Below the pieces are notes generated by a model. That model did no database searches. It saw nothing but the letters and a program-made list of their open reading frames with translations, and had not been told where the DNA came from. Positions 32,991 through 44,842 of a stretch of 64,000 bases of DNA are shown piece by piece (the stretch's first letter is position 1; every line of letters begins with the position of its first letter). The DNA is from Schistosoma haematobium. Taxonomy: Eukaryota > Platyhelminthes > Trematoda > Strigeidida > Schistosomatidae. Position numbers and translations under genes: made by a program. Location: NCBI RefSeq assembly GCF_000699445.3, contig NC_067202.1, forward strand, positions 992,001 through 1,056,000, given 5' to 3'.

Positions 32991-33590
32991 ATCACTACCA
33001 TGTACTTGAGGGCTATTTCCAGAGTGCCATCAGTGACACAGTAGAAAAGAAGTGATATTGGACAACCTTGCATAACCTCGCTACTGAACTGGAATAATGG
33101 ATAGAGTTGGTTGCATACCCTCACACTGCTTGAAGTACCTGTATGTTAGGCCTTCAAGATGTTAACGAGCAGTCCTACCCAACAAATCAAAGTAGGCCCT
33201 GTTATCAAAGAACACCAGTTGTTGCCCTCCAATAAATGTGGCGATGTTTTAATATTTAGAGAAGGGTGAAGTTATGGTCAAAACGCTAACTACATGAGCT
33301 AAAACTAGCCTGTTCCTCGCTAGCCGTTTCCTGAGTTTTAGATCTGTGGATTTTGGTGAACTACAGTAGTCTTGATGCAATCGACAGTAGACATTCCGCG
33401 ACAGCTGGTGCGTAGATAAAGTAGGCTGCTCTTAAAGAGGGAAAGAACGATTGCTTCGTTCGATGTTGGAACACTATTTATCAAACCTTTCCAAATAACC
33501 CAGTCTGCTCTCTGACCAAAAGTTCTTCATCTTTATAAAACCGAGTAGGAGTAATTCATCTGGTTGTGATGATTTTTGATGCTTCAAAAG
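32991..33590 (-). pseudogene. RTE reverse transcriptase fragment
   Basis: Minus frame at 32867-33124 includes NQLYPLFQFSSEVMQGCPIS, a mutated version of the RT motif B seen at 9720. Further right are decayed equivalents of 9850-10290. It probably belonged to the same copy as 31750-32450. Confidence 0.6.
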
Positions 33591-34272
33591 TCGGAGATTC
33601 TTATGGACCTCAGACTTATGGGAGCAGGACTAGCAGTAGCAGTACTCTCTCTACCTCTCAAAACATCTCCGGATGTCACTAATTTTCATTTAGTTAGCTT
33701 TACTGATTGTCACATTCACACCAAACGTTTTGCTGCCAATAGCTTAGATAAGCTGAAATGGCTTTTAGCAGTTGCCAAATGTTGTTGGTGTTTTCACCAC
33801 CATAACATTTGTACCTTGTCTTATTTACTTTACTCTGTACCTTTTATCACATTTCATAAAATTGATTGTGAGATATTGCTAATAGTCAATAAGTTGTCTG
33901 ATCTAAATTAACACTTACGTTGGGATTGTGCATATGTAACAAATTTATTGACATAATCTTATGATCAGTGATCATTAGACTTTAATGTGTTATTTTACAA
34001 TATAAGTTATTCAAATACCAATCAGATCTATTACCGATAGCTCCATTAATAGTTTCATATATGATACTAGTGTATGTAAGTTCATATTAAGTGAGTAAAT
34101 AACTTATTTGTAGTTCTTATTACTTTCCTAACTCAATAACTTCGTACATAGTACATTATCTTTGTAATTTCCCAGCTTTTCATTTGTTTCACATTAAAAT
34201 TTCACTCAAACAAGATTCTACATGATAATAACATCCTATTGGTTTCATATTTAGTCTTAACGGATTTAATCA
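33591..34272. other. Region upstream of the unknown gene
   Basis: AT-rich with no repeat recognised. A pyrimidine-poor TTTAG at 34251-34255 just before the ATG could be a trans-splice acceptor, as is common in schistosomes, but this is only a possibility. Confidence 0.3.
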
Positions 34273-34589
34273 ATGGAAGCACTACTTGCCTGTGTAGATA
34301 TTCCTCCAGATTGTCATGATGCTATACCTCTCTTGAACTTGGAAAATAAATCTTTCTCCAAGTTTTTCAAGCGAATCTTAAAAAGGCTAGAAAAAGGAGA
34401 GACTTGCGTTCAAAAGGCGTTGCCTAAATTATCAGATAATGATACTGAAGAAGAATCAGAATACGTACTTATTGGGACCGCTCAAGAGGAAAATTCTAGA
34501 ATATTATTCGCACGACTTCCAAACTCGTCAGGGAGTAATGAAGTATACAAACTTCCATTTGTTCGTTTCACCGTTCGTAGGACTAATGA
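34273..34589 (+). CDS. Unknown gene, exon 1
   Basis: ATG start; 105 codons plus two bases; donor gtgagt at 34590. Includes SEYVLIGTAQEENSRILFAR and LPFVRFTVRRTNE. Confidence 0.7.
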
Positions 34590-37500
34590 GTGAGTTATTT
34601 TATGGTCTTAGCAACCTCTATTATACTAAGAATATTACTTCTTTACACCTGGTTGTAATAATTAGGACATCACTGTCTAGGACTGATCTTTATAATTTTC
34701 TACATTTATCTTTGGTTCTATAGCATCCTATCATAAACTGATCACCCACAGCTATCACCCCTATTGTTGGCAAATTATCCATTATATGAAAATCACTTAA
34801 CGTAATCAAACCACTAAAGTCGATATTCAAAGATAACATTCCACGATTAACTAGTTTCAAAATGTCGAACCTCTAAATTACGTACATAATTTTACTACCA
34901 GTTATAAACGGTCCTTACAAAGTGTTTTAACTTTGTTACTGCTCATACATCAACCAAAACAGATGGTTTTATACACCAACCGCTTTCTCTTGTTCACTAC
35001 ACTTTGTCAAACAGGAGGATCAAATTTAATCTAACTTACTAATTCAACAGCATAACCTGAGATTATGTTGTTTACGCTCTGAAGTTTTTACCAGGGAATC
35101 GAATACCAGTTCATTGCTAAGCTTTCATAATCCGATAAATACTCTCACATGGCTACGTGCATACAACCACGGCAAGGGAAGTCATATTCACACCACGGGT
35201 GTTGTTTACAATATTGAGAGGACGAAAAGAGAATGTCTGACGCTTTAACTGGGTTGGTGGACACAGCAAGTCCACCTAGGGCAGTTGGGAAACCCTGATT
35301 GCAAACCAATGGTGCACATGGGCTCCAGTATCCTGAAGGAACAAATGGCGTCTAAACCTGCTGTTGGTCACCGGCTACCATGGGACTGCATCTCCTGACT
35401 TCGCTCCACTGCCTATTGGATCAGAACTTTAGCTCGAAAGCTCCGAATGTGGCCTCCCAAGGAAACCACGTGCATCGGTTTGGGCATCCAGGCAGTATCC
35501 CAACCCTCACATACATCGAATGATTTATGTGGCGCATATCTATTTGGTGCCTCCTTGTACCAATGTTTATGTGTTTAAATAAATAAATAAACTGAATCTG
35601 CTTGTAATTTTCTATCTAGTGTGTAGTTAAATTTCTCATCCCTGTATTTTTAAACATTATACTTGATCACAGCATTTCTTAGTAATTTTTGTTAGAATTG
35701 AACACTCTCTATAAAGAATATAGATTGTGGTTAGTGGTGAAATTCTAGGATATGTTTCCCATTCTGTTTGTAACTCGTCATTCGAATGTACATATATTCC
35801 AGTATTGATGTTCATACCCAATCTCGAACCCAACACCTTTCTCTATTAACGCCAAATTGGTTATCGACTGAGTTACTGAATTCTAGATAATCACACACTT
35901 GTGACTAGTTTAGTTTTTTCATTTTCCATTGTCATTTAAGTATACTTGTATTTATTAGATAAAAGTTTTTTTTTCCTACAGAAAAAAAAAGTTTCCACTG
36001 TACACTCGTTATAATTTCATTTATTTACTATTGATTTACATCTCCTTACGTTAGTTGATTATTCTTAATTTATAGACCTATAACAAAACAGAACCAGGAT
36101 GCTGCAAATAACAGTAAGTTACTGTTTTACTTTTAATGAGGTAATTAGTTCACATTGATTAGTCATTTAGTGATGATCAAAGTGATGCTTATCTAATTCT
36201 TTTTAGTATTGATTGAATTCTTTCGATAAAGTCTCAATATAGCTATTAGTCTTAGTAACTCACTTAACTCTTGACGATACTATGTTTTAATGTTCGTTGG
36301 TTTCGTGCTTTGTGACACTCGTTAGCAAAGTGTACTGGGAAGGTTTATGGAACTAACGTTTCATGTGATATTCAAACTTAGGTCACTCTGTAGTTAACAA
36401 GAACACGAGTGGGGACAATCGAATGTATCTGAATCTCTCAGTAAAATCTGAGAATCATACAGTAAATACCTAATTTGCAAAATATTAATTAATTGCCTCA
36501 AGCTTGGCTATTTCTTTTGCAAATACCAGTCCATCGTCTCAGATTTCATTGTTCCTGCATTTTCATATCAATTACTTTCCGTTCACGTTCTTTCCTTCTC
36601 GATCTTCTACTGAAATAATTTTATTCGTAACTATCGTTATATACTACTTATGTGTATATAAGTAGCACACACAATTTAGCCTCAGTCTGATGTGTTTCCA
36701 CTTGAGCTATTCGGGTTTATTGGTGACTACCTCCAGCCATTTAGGTAATTAGTTTGTCGGTGTCATTTCTAGTTGCTCTAGTTTGTTATATATGGGGAGG
36801 GATGAGATAGTGATTGAAGTTAAGAAAAATCTTCTTGATCATTGTCATTTTCAGTATCGTCTCCTGAACAACTAGCTCAATAATGAGTTTATTTCCATCA
36901 GTTGAAAGATCCTAAGACATCTATCATTAAGATCGTATCGAGAATACTGAAGACGAAAAAGTTATACAACATATGCCGTTTCGCAATAGTTGTGTTAAAT
37001 GTACATATTTTGGGGAGTAGTAATTTTTTGTGAAATATTAGACTAGAACTTACAACGTAGATAAGGTACTGAGTAGAATAAACTGTCGAATATATGTAAA
37101 GAATTCAGTGATGTATCAGTGGTTAAAGCACTGAAATCTCAACCACCAAGCCACAAGCTCAAACACTGCCTTACATACCTTGGTTTCTGATGAGTAAGCA
37201 AGGAAAATAATGATTGGTTGTGTGCTTAATCATAGTAGTAGTAATAGTCTGACAAGTACTAAATGAATTATATATTTTCCTGCTCTTATTATTACTATAA
37301 TTGTTGTCAGTTTTTGGTGTGGAAATATACTTACGTTCTAGTCAGTCTAGCCACGTGTTCTGTCGAAGTCCTATAGAATAGATAGTGAACGGGGTATCTC
37401 TTTAGTAGAAACTTTGTACACATTACCAATCAATGTAGAACCCTAATGAAAATGTACATCACCAGTCAAGTTGACGCATTGTGTCCGTAGATGAACGTAA

Positions 37501-40337
37501 AATTAACAAGGTGAATATATAGTTAGAAAAGAATGAAAAATGAATAAAAACTATAGAATGACTATTGAAGTTTCTGTATCACTATGACTGGTTTTGATTC
37601 AATGTCATGTCTATATAAAAAGCATTAAATTAATCGATCTCAAACGTTGATGATATTATACTTTTTTAATTATTTCAACAATGTAGGCATTGAACCTTAT
37701 CTACAGGATACTTTTAAACGTCTTGATGATAAAATGGAAAATTTTGGAGCACAATTGTCTAAATTGATAGAATCTTTATCACAGAAACCAGCGCCTCGAC
37801 CTCCAAGGAAATCGCAAACACCCGCAGTAACTGCTAGTGCATCAAAGCCTAACTTAACATCAAAACCTATATTAGCTTCACAACTTTCACCTAATTCCAC
37901 TTCCAAATCAACACCAGCATCTATAATGAAACCTGGATCTATACCAAAAAATGCATCCACTCCAAAGTCTATGATCATAAATCAAGCAAACTCTATTGTT
38001 TCATCCACTGAAAATAAACTCAAATCAACTCCGATTAAATCATTATCATATGGTCATGTTTTAGAAAGCCAACATTTAAATGAAAGTGGCACTAAAAAGA
38101 AACAAAATGAATCATCGACACAAGGTGAGCGTTTGATCGTTTTCATAATGTTGGTTACTATGACTTAATTGTATTGAATTTTAATTTGATCACGCACGAA
38201 AACCAGTTGAAAAAGGATTTCCTTACAACTGCCACCTTTCATCTCAATTGAATTGCACGCGATGTTGAATCATTTAGATTAGTTGTCACATTTCAACTTG
38301 ATCGATAAAATTCTATCAGCATTAAAAAGGATTTAATATACATGACATTAGTCACGATTTATCTATTTAAAAACATAAACATTGGTACAAGGAGGCACCA
38401 AATAGATATGCGCCACATAAATCATTCGATGTATGTGAGGGTTGGGATACTGCCTGGGTGCCCAAACCGATGCACGTGGTTTCCTTGGGAGGCCACATTC
38501 GGAGCTTTCGAGCTAAAGTTCTGATCCAATAGGCAGTGGAGCGAAGTCAGGAGATGCAGTCCCATGGTAGCCGGTGACCAACAGCAGGTTTAGACGCCAT
38601 TTGTTCCTTCAGGATACTGGAGCCCATGTGCACCATTGGTTTGCAATCAGGGTTTCCCAACTGCCCTAGGTGGACTTGCTGTGTCCACCAACCCAGTTAA
38701 GGCGCCGAACATCCGCTGTTTCTTCCTCCCAATTTCGTAAACAACACCCGTGGTGTGAGAAGGCAGTGAGTAGGACTTCCGTGGTAGTGCCTGTATATGC
38801 GTGGCCATATGAGAGCATTTCGAGAGGGAGATCTGACTCTACTCATTCTCGGCCGTAACAGGGCATTTGGGGGCTACTCTGTGAATTCTATATGCACGTT
38901 CAAAACTCTTGATTATTATTTGTCTTTATCTGATAATTTAGTCTTAGTATAAAACTCTTCAGTACAGTGCTCAACTATAACTTTGTCACAGACAGAGCAA
39001 ACCTAGAATTTGTAAGTGTCACAGTAAGCACGCTACTTTAAGTGATCAGTACAATTTTGCTCATTGCATTCTGCTTTTATTCTGAACATTCACTCTCGAA
39101 CCGATCTGCCTAGTACTATTGAACCTAGAAGAACGAGTATTCCAACCAATATTAATTGACTAAGTCATTGTGATGTGCAAACTCAACCACTATGTCAAAG
39201 TAGTAGCTGCGGTCGGGTACAAGTCTTGACATTTCACGGCAGTCATCCACTAATCATCATTGATGATAACTATTTCACTCTCTCGACTTAATTGAACTTT
39301 TTGCACAAAATTCTTCTTGAAGTTATTTACTAGCTAAAATCAGTCTGTAATGTAGATTATTTGATAATTGACTAAACCGTCACTGGCTTCCATTCTGAGT
39401 TATGTCTGATAACGTCTCAAGCCACGGAATTACACTATCCCTTGGAATCCAATCTTTGAGTTTCGATTGGCTGACAGATGACAGTCTTATGCAGCTTTTT
39501 TTATACCTCGGCACCATGTCATAAACTGGCGACCATTTCTGATTTTCCCAACCAGTGTCAGCATCGGCAAATAAAGCAAAATGTGGAAGTCGCTAAGATA
39601 ACGTTCATAGTACATATCCAACCTATTGAAGTCGGTGTTTGAAAACAGTGATCCTAATTGAATTATTGTCACTGTACTCATACTTCATCGCTATAATCCT
39701 TTATATTACCACTAAAATGTTTTCTAAATAACAGTAATTTAGTCTCTTTTTTTTGTTTCTATCCAATATTTTAGGTCATAGTCAAATTGAAAATCCAAGA
39801 TTCGCTTCAATGATTGATAAAGCTATTGATCATGTTTTAGACCGTATTAATAAAGGGAAAGATATTAAAATTGGACCGGTATTCCAAGAGAGATTAAGTT
39901 CCGTAAATAGATGCAATAATACACTTGATCATATCGATCTGTCGTCTAATCGTGTTGACATTGATGATGATGATGATGATGATGATGATGACGATGATAA
40001 CAACAACGATGCCAATATCACTACTTATAACCATGTTGTATATGATAGAAATCAACATAATCTTAATATTAAACCTAAAAAGAATTTAGTTGCCATCTCA
40101 CCATGTGTATCATTTATGGTGAAACCAGTTCAGAGTAGTGCTGGTAACAACATCAAGCTGAATAATACTAATAATAGAAAGGATCAATTATCCACTGAAG
40201 ATTATGAAGAATTAGAATCATTTTTACAAAACGATTCTGTCGTAAATCATGTTCATTATTCAACTGATTATGTTGTTGTTGATGACAATGACCGAAAACA
40301 TAAACACAAAAAACGGAAATGTACAAATGATGATTAG
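34273..40337 (+). CDS. Unknown low-complexity protein, 4 exons, 451 residues
   Basis: Exons 34273-34589, 36076-36113, 37687-38124 and 39775-40337 join with matching phases into 452 codons including the stop. The N-terminal third (MEALLACVDIPPDCHD...) has mixed composition with a basic FSKFFKRILKRLEKG helix. The third exon begins with a charged segment YLQDTFKRLDDKMENFG followed by a Ser/Pro/Lys-rich linker. The last exon has a run of about 12 Asp from a GAT repeat and a basic HKHKKRKC end that could be a nuclear localisation signal. No domain is recognised. Start chosen as the first ATG of the open frame. Confidence 0.7.
35130..35588 (+). repeat. Repeat A copy, sense orientation
   Basis: Reads 5' to 3' on the plus strand, ending TTGTACCAATGTTTATGTGT and (AAAT)n at 35588. 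In an intron of the unknown gene. Confidence 0.8.
35800..35895 (-). repeat. tRNA-like SINE remnant
   Basis: Minus-strand B-box GGTTCGAGATTGGG and an A-box-like ACTCAGTCGATAACC. No hammerhead core found. Confidence 0.4.
36076..36113 (+). CDS. Unknown gene, exon 2 (38 bp)
   Basis: Acceptor atttatag and donor gtaagt. Encodes EPITKQNQDAANN. Very short, supported by phase agreement on both sides. Confidence 0.55.
36390..36670 (+). repeat. Repeat C copy
   Basis: Starts AACAAGAACACGAGTGGGGA and ends with the near-palindrome ACTACTTATGTGTATATAAG plus TAGCACAC. The reverse-oriented copy at 54040-54350 keeps the same two ends. Non-coding. Confidence 0.6.
36671..37686. other. Intron of the unknown gene
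   Basis: Contains a weak tRNA-like remnant at 37100-37200 (GTATCAGTGGTTAAAGCACT). Otherwise nothing recognised. Confidence 0.35.
37687..38124 (+). CDS. Unknown gene, exon 3
   Basis: Acceptor aatgtag, donor gtgagc. Ser/Pro/Lys/Thr-rich region after the charged start, ending NESSTQG across the junction. Confidence 0.68.
38360..38882 (-). repeat. Repeat A copy, full length
   Basis: From AAAAACATAAACATTGGTAC to CAGGGCATTTGGGGGC; one of the least degraded copies. In the intron before the last exon of the unknown gene. Confidence 0.82.
38920..39230 (+). repeat. Repeat B, 3' half
   Basis: ATTGAACCTAGAAGAACGAG, then AACCACTATGTCAAAGTAGT, matches the end of repeat B at 11640-11745. Confidence 0.55.
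39350..39690 (-). repeat. RTE-like C-terminal fragment
   Basis: Minus strand carries remnants of GRQFMTWCRGIKKA, the RTE C-terminal block also seen at 8880-8960. Confidence 0.6.
39775..40337 (+). CDS. Unknown gene, terminal exon
   Basis: Acceptor tattttag. Encodes HSQIENPRFASMIDKAIDHV, the poly-Asp run (about 39958-39995), ELESFLQNDSVVNHVHY and the basic end, then TAG. Confidence 0.72.
39960..39995 (+). repeat. (GAT)n microsatellite in coding sequence
   Basis: GAT/GAC repeat encoding the Asp run of the unknown protein's last exon. Confidence 0.8.
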
Positions 40338-40339
40338 AT

Positions 40340-40353
40340 AATAAAGCAATAAA
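40340..40353 (+). promoter_or_regulatory. Likely poly(A) signals of the unknown gene
   Basis: Two overlapping AATAAA motifs (40340-40345 and 40348-40353) start within 15 bases of the stop. The closeness to the stop is unusual; a later signal may be used. Confidence 0.4.
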
Positions 40354-40433
40354 ATGACACTACCTGTACATATGTTCATGTGTGTGTGTGTGTGTTTGTG
40401 CTTGTGTCCAACTTCACTTTTGTACATAGTTAC

Positions 40434-40439
<6 letters not shown>

Positions 40440-40496
<57 letters not shown>
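40440..40496. repeat. (TA)n microsatellite
   Basis: Uninterrupted TA dinucleotides, about 28 units. Confidence 0.95.
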
Positions 40497-40499
<3 letters not shown>

Positions 40500-40829
40500 G
40501 TCGGTTTTTGTTTCGTTATACCGCGTAATATCTGTCTGTACTTTACCTGTTGACTAGTCCATTTATCACATGTATTACATAAGTGCTTCATTGTTTCATT
40601 TATATAACCTTTTGTTTTGATATAGTAACAAAGCAATAAGATCTAATTTATATAAATACACAATCTATTAACCAGAGAGTTTTCAATTTTCCTTTCAAGA
40701 CTTATATGCTGCATTTTTTTTTTCGAGATTGTATTCATCATCAATTGAACAATCTACCTAATTCCTAAAGTTGTAATGAAAAATTGTAATCTTTGGATTA
40801 GGTCCATGTCTAATGTGATAAAGCTATTC

Positions 40830-40995
40830 CTAATGGCATGAATCGATTGGAGCTAAAATCGTGCTACCATTGGATACGGATTGAGTGGTCCTGACGGTTA
40901 AGCATCCATCTTGGGTCCGACCTGCGATGGGTTTATGAGCATGTATTTTGAAAGGGAGTCTCGTACCAGGATATAACAGCTATCTAGCGCTTCCT
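40830..40995 (+). repeat. SINE 1 copy, degraded
   Basis: GAGTGGTCCTGACGGTTAAG (A box), GGGTCCGACCTGC (B-box-like), and a 3' module with CTCGTACCAGGATATAACAG. The hammerhead core is lost. Confidence 0.6.
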
Positions 40996-40999
40996 AGTT

Positions 41000-41459
41000 C
41001 TTAATAGTATCACAACTGAGGTCAATTTGTAAGTGGTACAACCTAAAAATTAGTGCTATCCACTCCAAACCCTTCAATATTCTTATAATTTCGGTTCCCT
41101 GAATAAAAAGATAAATTCCACGACATGCAGTCTTGTCCAAGATTTACACATATCTGACAATATAACAAATAAGAATGACACGAGAATAAACGATCACAAT
41201 AAGTATTAAATCAAATATACCATGGGAATGAAGCGGTCACGATTGTAAAAGTTTAAAAACACTGAATATTATTAGAGGATACTGTCTAGTCCATTTTGTA
41301 ATCGTTAGTTATAAAATTACTGAAATGCATTTCACCATAACGAGAAATAACTACGGAAAGATTTTAATGGAGTAGCTATTTAAATGATAAGGTTTATTAT
41401 TCGAGCACAAATGTTCATCATTTTATTGGATTTGTTTACCAAGCTCTCTAATTGTTTTC

Positions 41460-41460
<1 letters not shown>
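41000..41460. other. Intergenic, nothing recognised
   Basis: AT-rich sequence between the unknown gene and repeat B; no feature supported. Confidence 0.35.

Positions 41461-41463
<3 letters not shown>

Positions 41464-41512
<49 letters not shown>
41464..41512. repeat. (TA)n microsatellite
   Basis: Second long TA run in this intergenic region. Confidence 0.95.
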
Positions 41513-41513
<1 letters not shown>

Positions 41514-41664
41514 ATAAGTAGTATGTAACAGTCTTTATCCCTGTCACTAATTAGTAGCCAAATGTTTTTGCCTTGTAACGTTGATGGAAGCTTTCTACCA
41601 AGATTCGAATAAAACAGTACTAATCTTTGGCAGTAAAACCTGCTGTTCATTAGTTTTTACAGCT

Positions 41665-41895
41665 AGTCATTAATCTTGGGTGCTATTAGAGGTATGAGGG
41701 TGGGTATCGCTTCTCGGTTGCCCACACCGTGGAAAGGTACTTCTGGAGGCACCTGAAAAGGAAGTTTCGTTAGGAGTGGTCGTAGTGACCTGGGAGCGTG
41801 ACCACAATGCCCAAGGGGCAACTACTTGAGGTCGGTCACACACGAACCACTGGAGAGTGATATCCGTGGGATAAGGAGAGGTGTGCATTCATGAA
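41665..41895 (+). repeat. Repeat B, 5' half
   Basis: CGGTTGCCCACACCGTGGAA and GGTCGGTCACACACGAACCA match the start of repeat B at 11240-11370. Confidence 0.6.
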
Positions 41896-42758
41896 TATAA
41901 GATTGGGTTGTTTTTTTAAAAAAGCAATGACACGATTGTAAAGTGTATATAGTGTTGCTCAGCTTTAATGGTTAGGGATATTACCTTAACCCAAATAGAA
42001 ATACACCATGTACTAATCACACATTTATCTTGACTATTGATATATGTGTGATGAAAATGCGTAAGTAGAATGTTCAAGTCCAGGCGAAAGTTAAGGAAAA
42101 AGTAAGAACACATGATGCGCTGATTATATCAGATCCAGTTGTATGTACTGGAAGAATGGAGCAGTCGCTTTTTCCCCACTTATCACTATTCGTCTGAATA
42201 TGTTATCAACTCACTACTAATAAGTAGGAACTATCATTAGGCCGAATATTTGAAAATACTGTATTAGGATTATGCAAGTGAAATTGTTTAGTGTTTAGGC
42301 AACTTGACATTCGGCTAATGAATGTGAAGATTAACATCCGACATGAATCGTCCAACTATAACAAGTGGGACAGTTTATCCGACGACTCTGCCTACAAATA
42401 CGTCTATCTTGATATTCGAATAACTTATGGTGGCTTTTTGGAACTTGGAGTGATTGGTTAAGGCCCTTTGAAATGCCACTCATAAGGAGTGAAGCCTTCA
42501 ACTGTCGCTGGATACTCGAATCTCATATTATAAGCCAGTGTCAATTCCCTTGCAATTTCAGATGCTTCTAACTGGTTGATATCATTTAGCGCAAAATCTA
42601 TAATCAAGCAGGGATACCTACTAACTGGAAATGACTAACCTTATAATTATTTACTATCATTCAGTGACCACTAGATGGGGAATATTGCGATTTTACCTGA
42701 ACAGTTCTCAAGTAATCACTAAACACTCAAACGCCACGCCCTAAACCAGATTAACGCC
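41896..42758. other. Region upstream of the Penelope-like element
   Basis: No frame recognised. It may hold the element's 5' non-coding part, but I cannot place a boundary. Confidence 0.3.
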
Positions 42759-43387
42759 TTGCATTTAGACATAAACGAGATAAAGATGAACGTTTTTCGC
42801 AGAAAGTATGCAGTAGATGACTTAACTGATGATTTGAAAATACCTTTTATGAACTATGTTACGAGTCTTATAGATCAGAGATCAGGGAAGAAACTCATCC
42901 AGTTACTGAAAGGACTGGAAAATCAAAACAGCCGAAAGCAAATTTCCAACTGACTTTAAAAGGTATGTACATAGTTTCTCAAGTGTCGAACTAGATTTAA
43001 AAAAACTAGAGGTATTATCCCTAGGTCTAAAATTTTGTAATACTCGTAAAAACTGTAACCACATCGATACAGACATACAATTCGAGAATCTTTATAGTCA
43101 TACACGTGATTTAGTTGTGAAGTCTGATCAGCAATTAGAACATTTTAAATCAACATTTGTAGACTGCTGTTACCAATATAAGAACAATAAATTCAGTTAC
43201 AAAAGCATTCTTACGAAGAAGCACAAGGAAGCTATTAACCTACTTCTCAAGGAGGAGACGTTATTGATTACAAAACCTGACAAAGGTTCAGGTGTTGTTC
43301 TTCTTAATAAAAGTGATAATATTTAAAAAAATGAGTACAATCTTAAATGACAAATTAAAGTCTCAGAAAATAACTGACTAGAAAGAT

Positions 43388-44415
43388 TTGAATAATAAGA
43401 TAGAGAATGAGCTTACCAGATCTTTGAAGAAGCTCAGGGACCAACAGACTATCTCATCGGGTTTATATGAAATGACTAAACCAGTGGGAACCTATCTGCC
43501 GAGATCGTATGGATTGTCAAAGGTACACAAACCGGGGATCCCATTAAGACCTATTTTAGATATATATAACTCTCCTTACCATACTATAGCTAAATGGTTG
43601 GTAACTGTATTAAAACCTCTACACGAAAAGTTTGTAAAATATAGTGTTAAGGATGTATTCCAATTTGTTGATAAAATCAAAAATGCAAATACGGTGGGAC
43701 TGAAGATGATGTCATTAGATGTAACATCGTTATTCACAAACGTCCCACTCATAGAGACTGTAGAATATATAGGTGAACAGTTGATTGAAAATGAAATTGA
43801 AACTACTGTTCCTATTCATGTCGTGAAAGAGTTATTACTCAAGTGCACTATGAATGTGAACTTCAAGTTCAATGGTGAAATATATAGACAAATAGATGGT
43901 GTTGCAATGGGTTCACCACTAGGCCCTATACTAGTTTATATTTTTCCAGCCAAACAAGAAAATGGTCCACTAAAAAGATTATTCAAAACTTCACATTTTA
44001 CTGTAGATACATGGATGACACGTTCATCCTCTGTAAAGATAATACGTCGCCGCAAGAGGTTCTTAAGCGATTTAATGAAGTGCATCCAGCCATTCAGTTT
44101 ACATCTGAAGAAGAGAGTGATGGCCGAATAGCCTTTTTGGACGTTCTCTTGACTAAGAGAGCGGATGGATCGTTAAAAAGGAACTTAAACAGAAAATGTA
44201 CATGGATTGGGCAGTATACGAATTTCCTGAGCTTTGTACCTCTACAGTACAAACGAAACTTGATCAAAAACCTTAGTTACCGTATTCGCACTATATGTTC
44301 TGCTGATATAGTTGAACAAGAGCTTAACGCCTTGCATAATACTCTCAGGGAGAACGGCTACCCTAGGAAGTTTATAATTAAATATATGGTCACGAAGGCG
44401 AAATACAAACAGTGA
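43388..44415 (+). pseudogene. Penelope-like reverse transcriptase
   Basis: Frame 43388-43960 carries RT blocks up to GSPLGP. A frameshift follows, and the catalytic YMDD and the thumb (NALHNTLRENGYPRKFI) are in the frame ending at 44415. The motif order is that of PLE RTs, which are close to telomerase RT. Confidence 0.86.
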
Positions 44416-44572
44416 AGAAATTCCTGTTCATGCGTCTACAATTCAGAGGGGATGCGGCTAGTAAAATATTAATTCAGAGGTTACGTAGGACAATACAAAA
44501 GTCTTTTAACGCCGGAGAACTGCGATTAGTATTTTCTACGCGCCCAATGGTTACACCGAGGCTAAAAGAAGA

Positions 44573-44842
44573 ATGACCACCTCATTTTGTATTTATCAGT
44601 TCGACTGCTCCTGTGGAGTGAGTTATATCGGTCGAAGTTCTAAGAATTTACATTTTCGTGCTCGTGAACACCTTCCAGCGTGGTTAAACAGAGGTTTGAT
44701 GGAGAAAGTGAACAGCTCAATATTGGCCCATTTAGTACAAACCGGTCATACTGCCAGTATAAACCAACACCTTTTTCAATTATTTATAACGTCAGTAATT
44801 TTTGCCAAAACTGGTCAGACTGAAAGTCCTTCAAACGGCTGA
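44573..44842 (+). pseudogene. Penelope GIY-YIG endonuclease domain
   Basis: ICIYQFDCSCG-like CXC entry, VSYIGRS as the degenerate GIY-YIG, the Arg in FRAREHLP, then a His-containing SSILAHLVQTGH. Family role: target nicking for retrotransposition. Linker to the RT is frameshifted. Confidence 0.8.

Larger units (their letters stand above)
42759..44842 (+). mobile_element. Penelope-like retroelement, decayed
   Basis: Successive plus-strand frames spell a Penelope-like protein: N-terminal NVFRRKYAVDDL, then LLITKPDKGSGVVLLNKSD, YGLSKVHKPGIPLRPILD, LDVTSLFTNVPL (motif A), AMGSPLGPI (motif B), YMDDTFILCKD (motif C, 44008-44019) and a GIY-YIG nuclease-like end CSCGVSYIGRSSKNLHFRAR. Breaks: frameshifts near 42935 and 43320, a stop at 43379-43381, a frameshift near 43960, one near 44415 and one near 44560. 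The element is dead. PLEs are known to combine RT and GIY-YIG. Confidence 0.88.

Noticed and set aside
33576..33911. 111-codon plus-strand frame
   Set aside because: No domain, no splice context, composition like non-coding AT-rich DNA.
37697..37978. Open frame on the minus strand opposite exon 3 of the unknown gene
   Set aside because: It is the antisense shadow of a low-complexity Ser/Pro/Lys exon; splice phases support the plus strand.
40354..40557. Frame rich in Ile-Tyr
   Set aside because: Translation of the (TA)n microsatellite.
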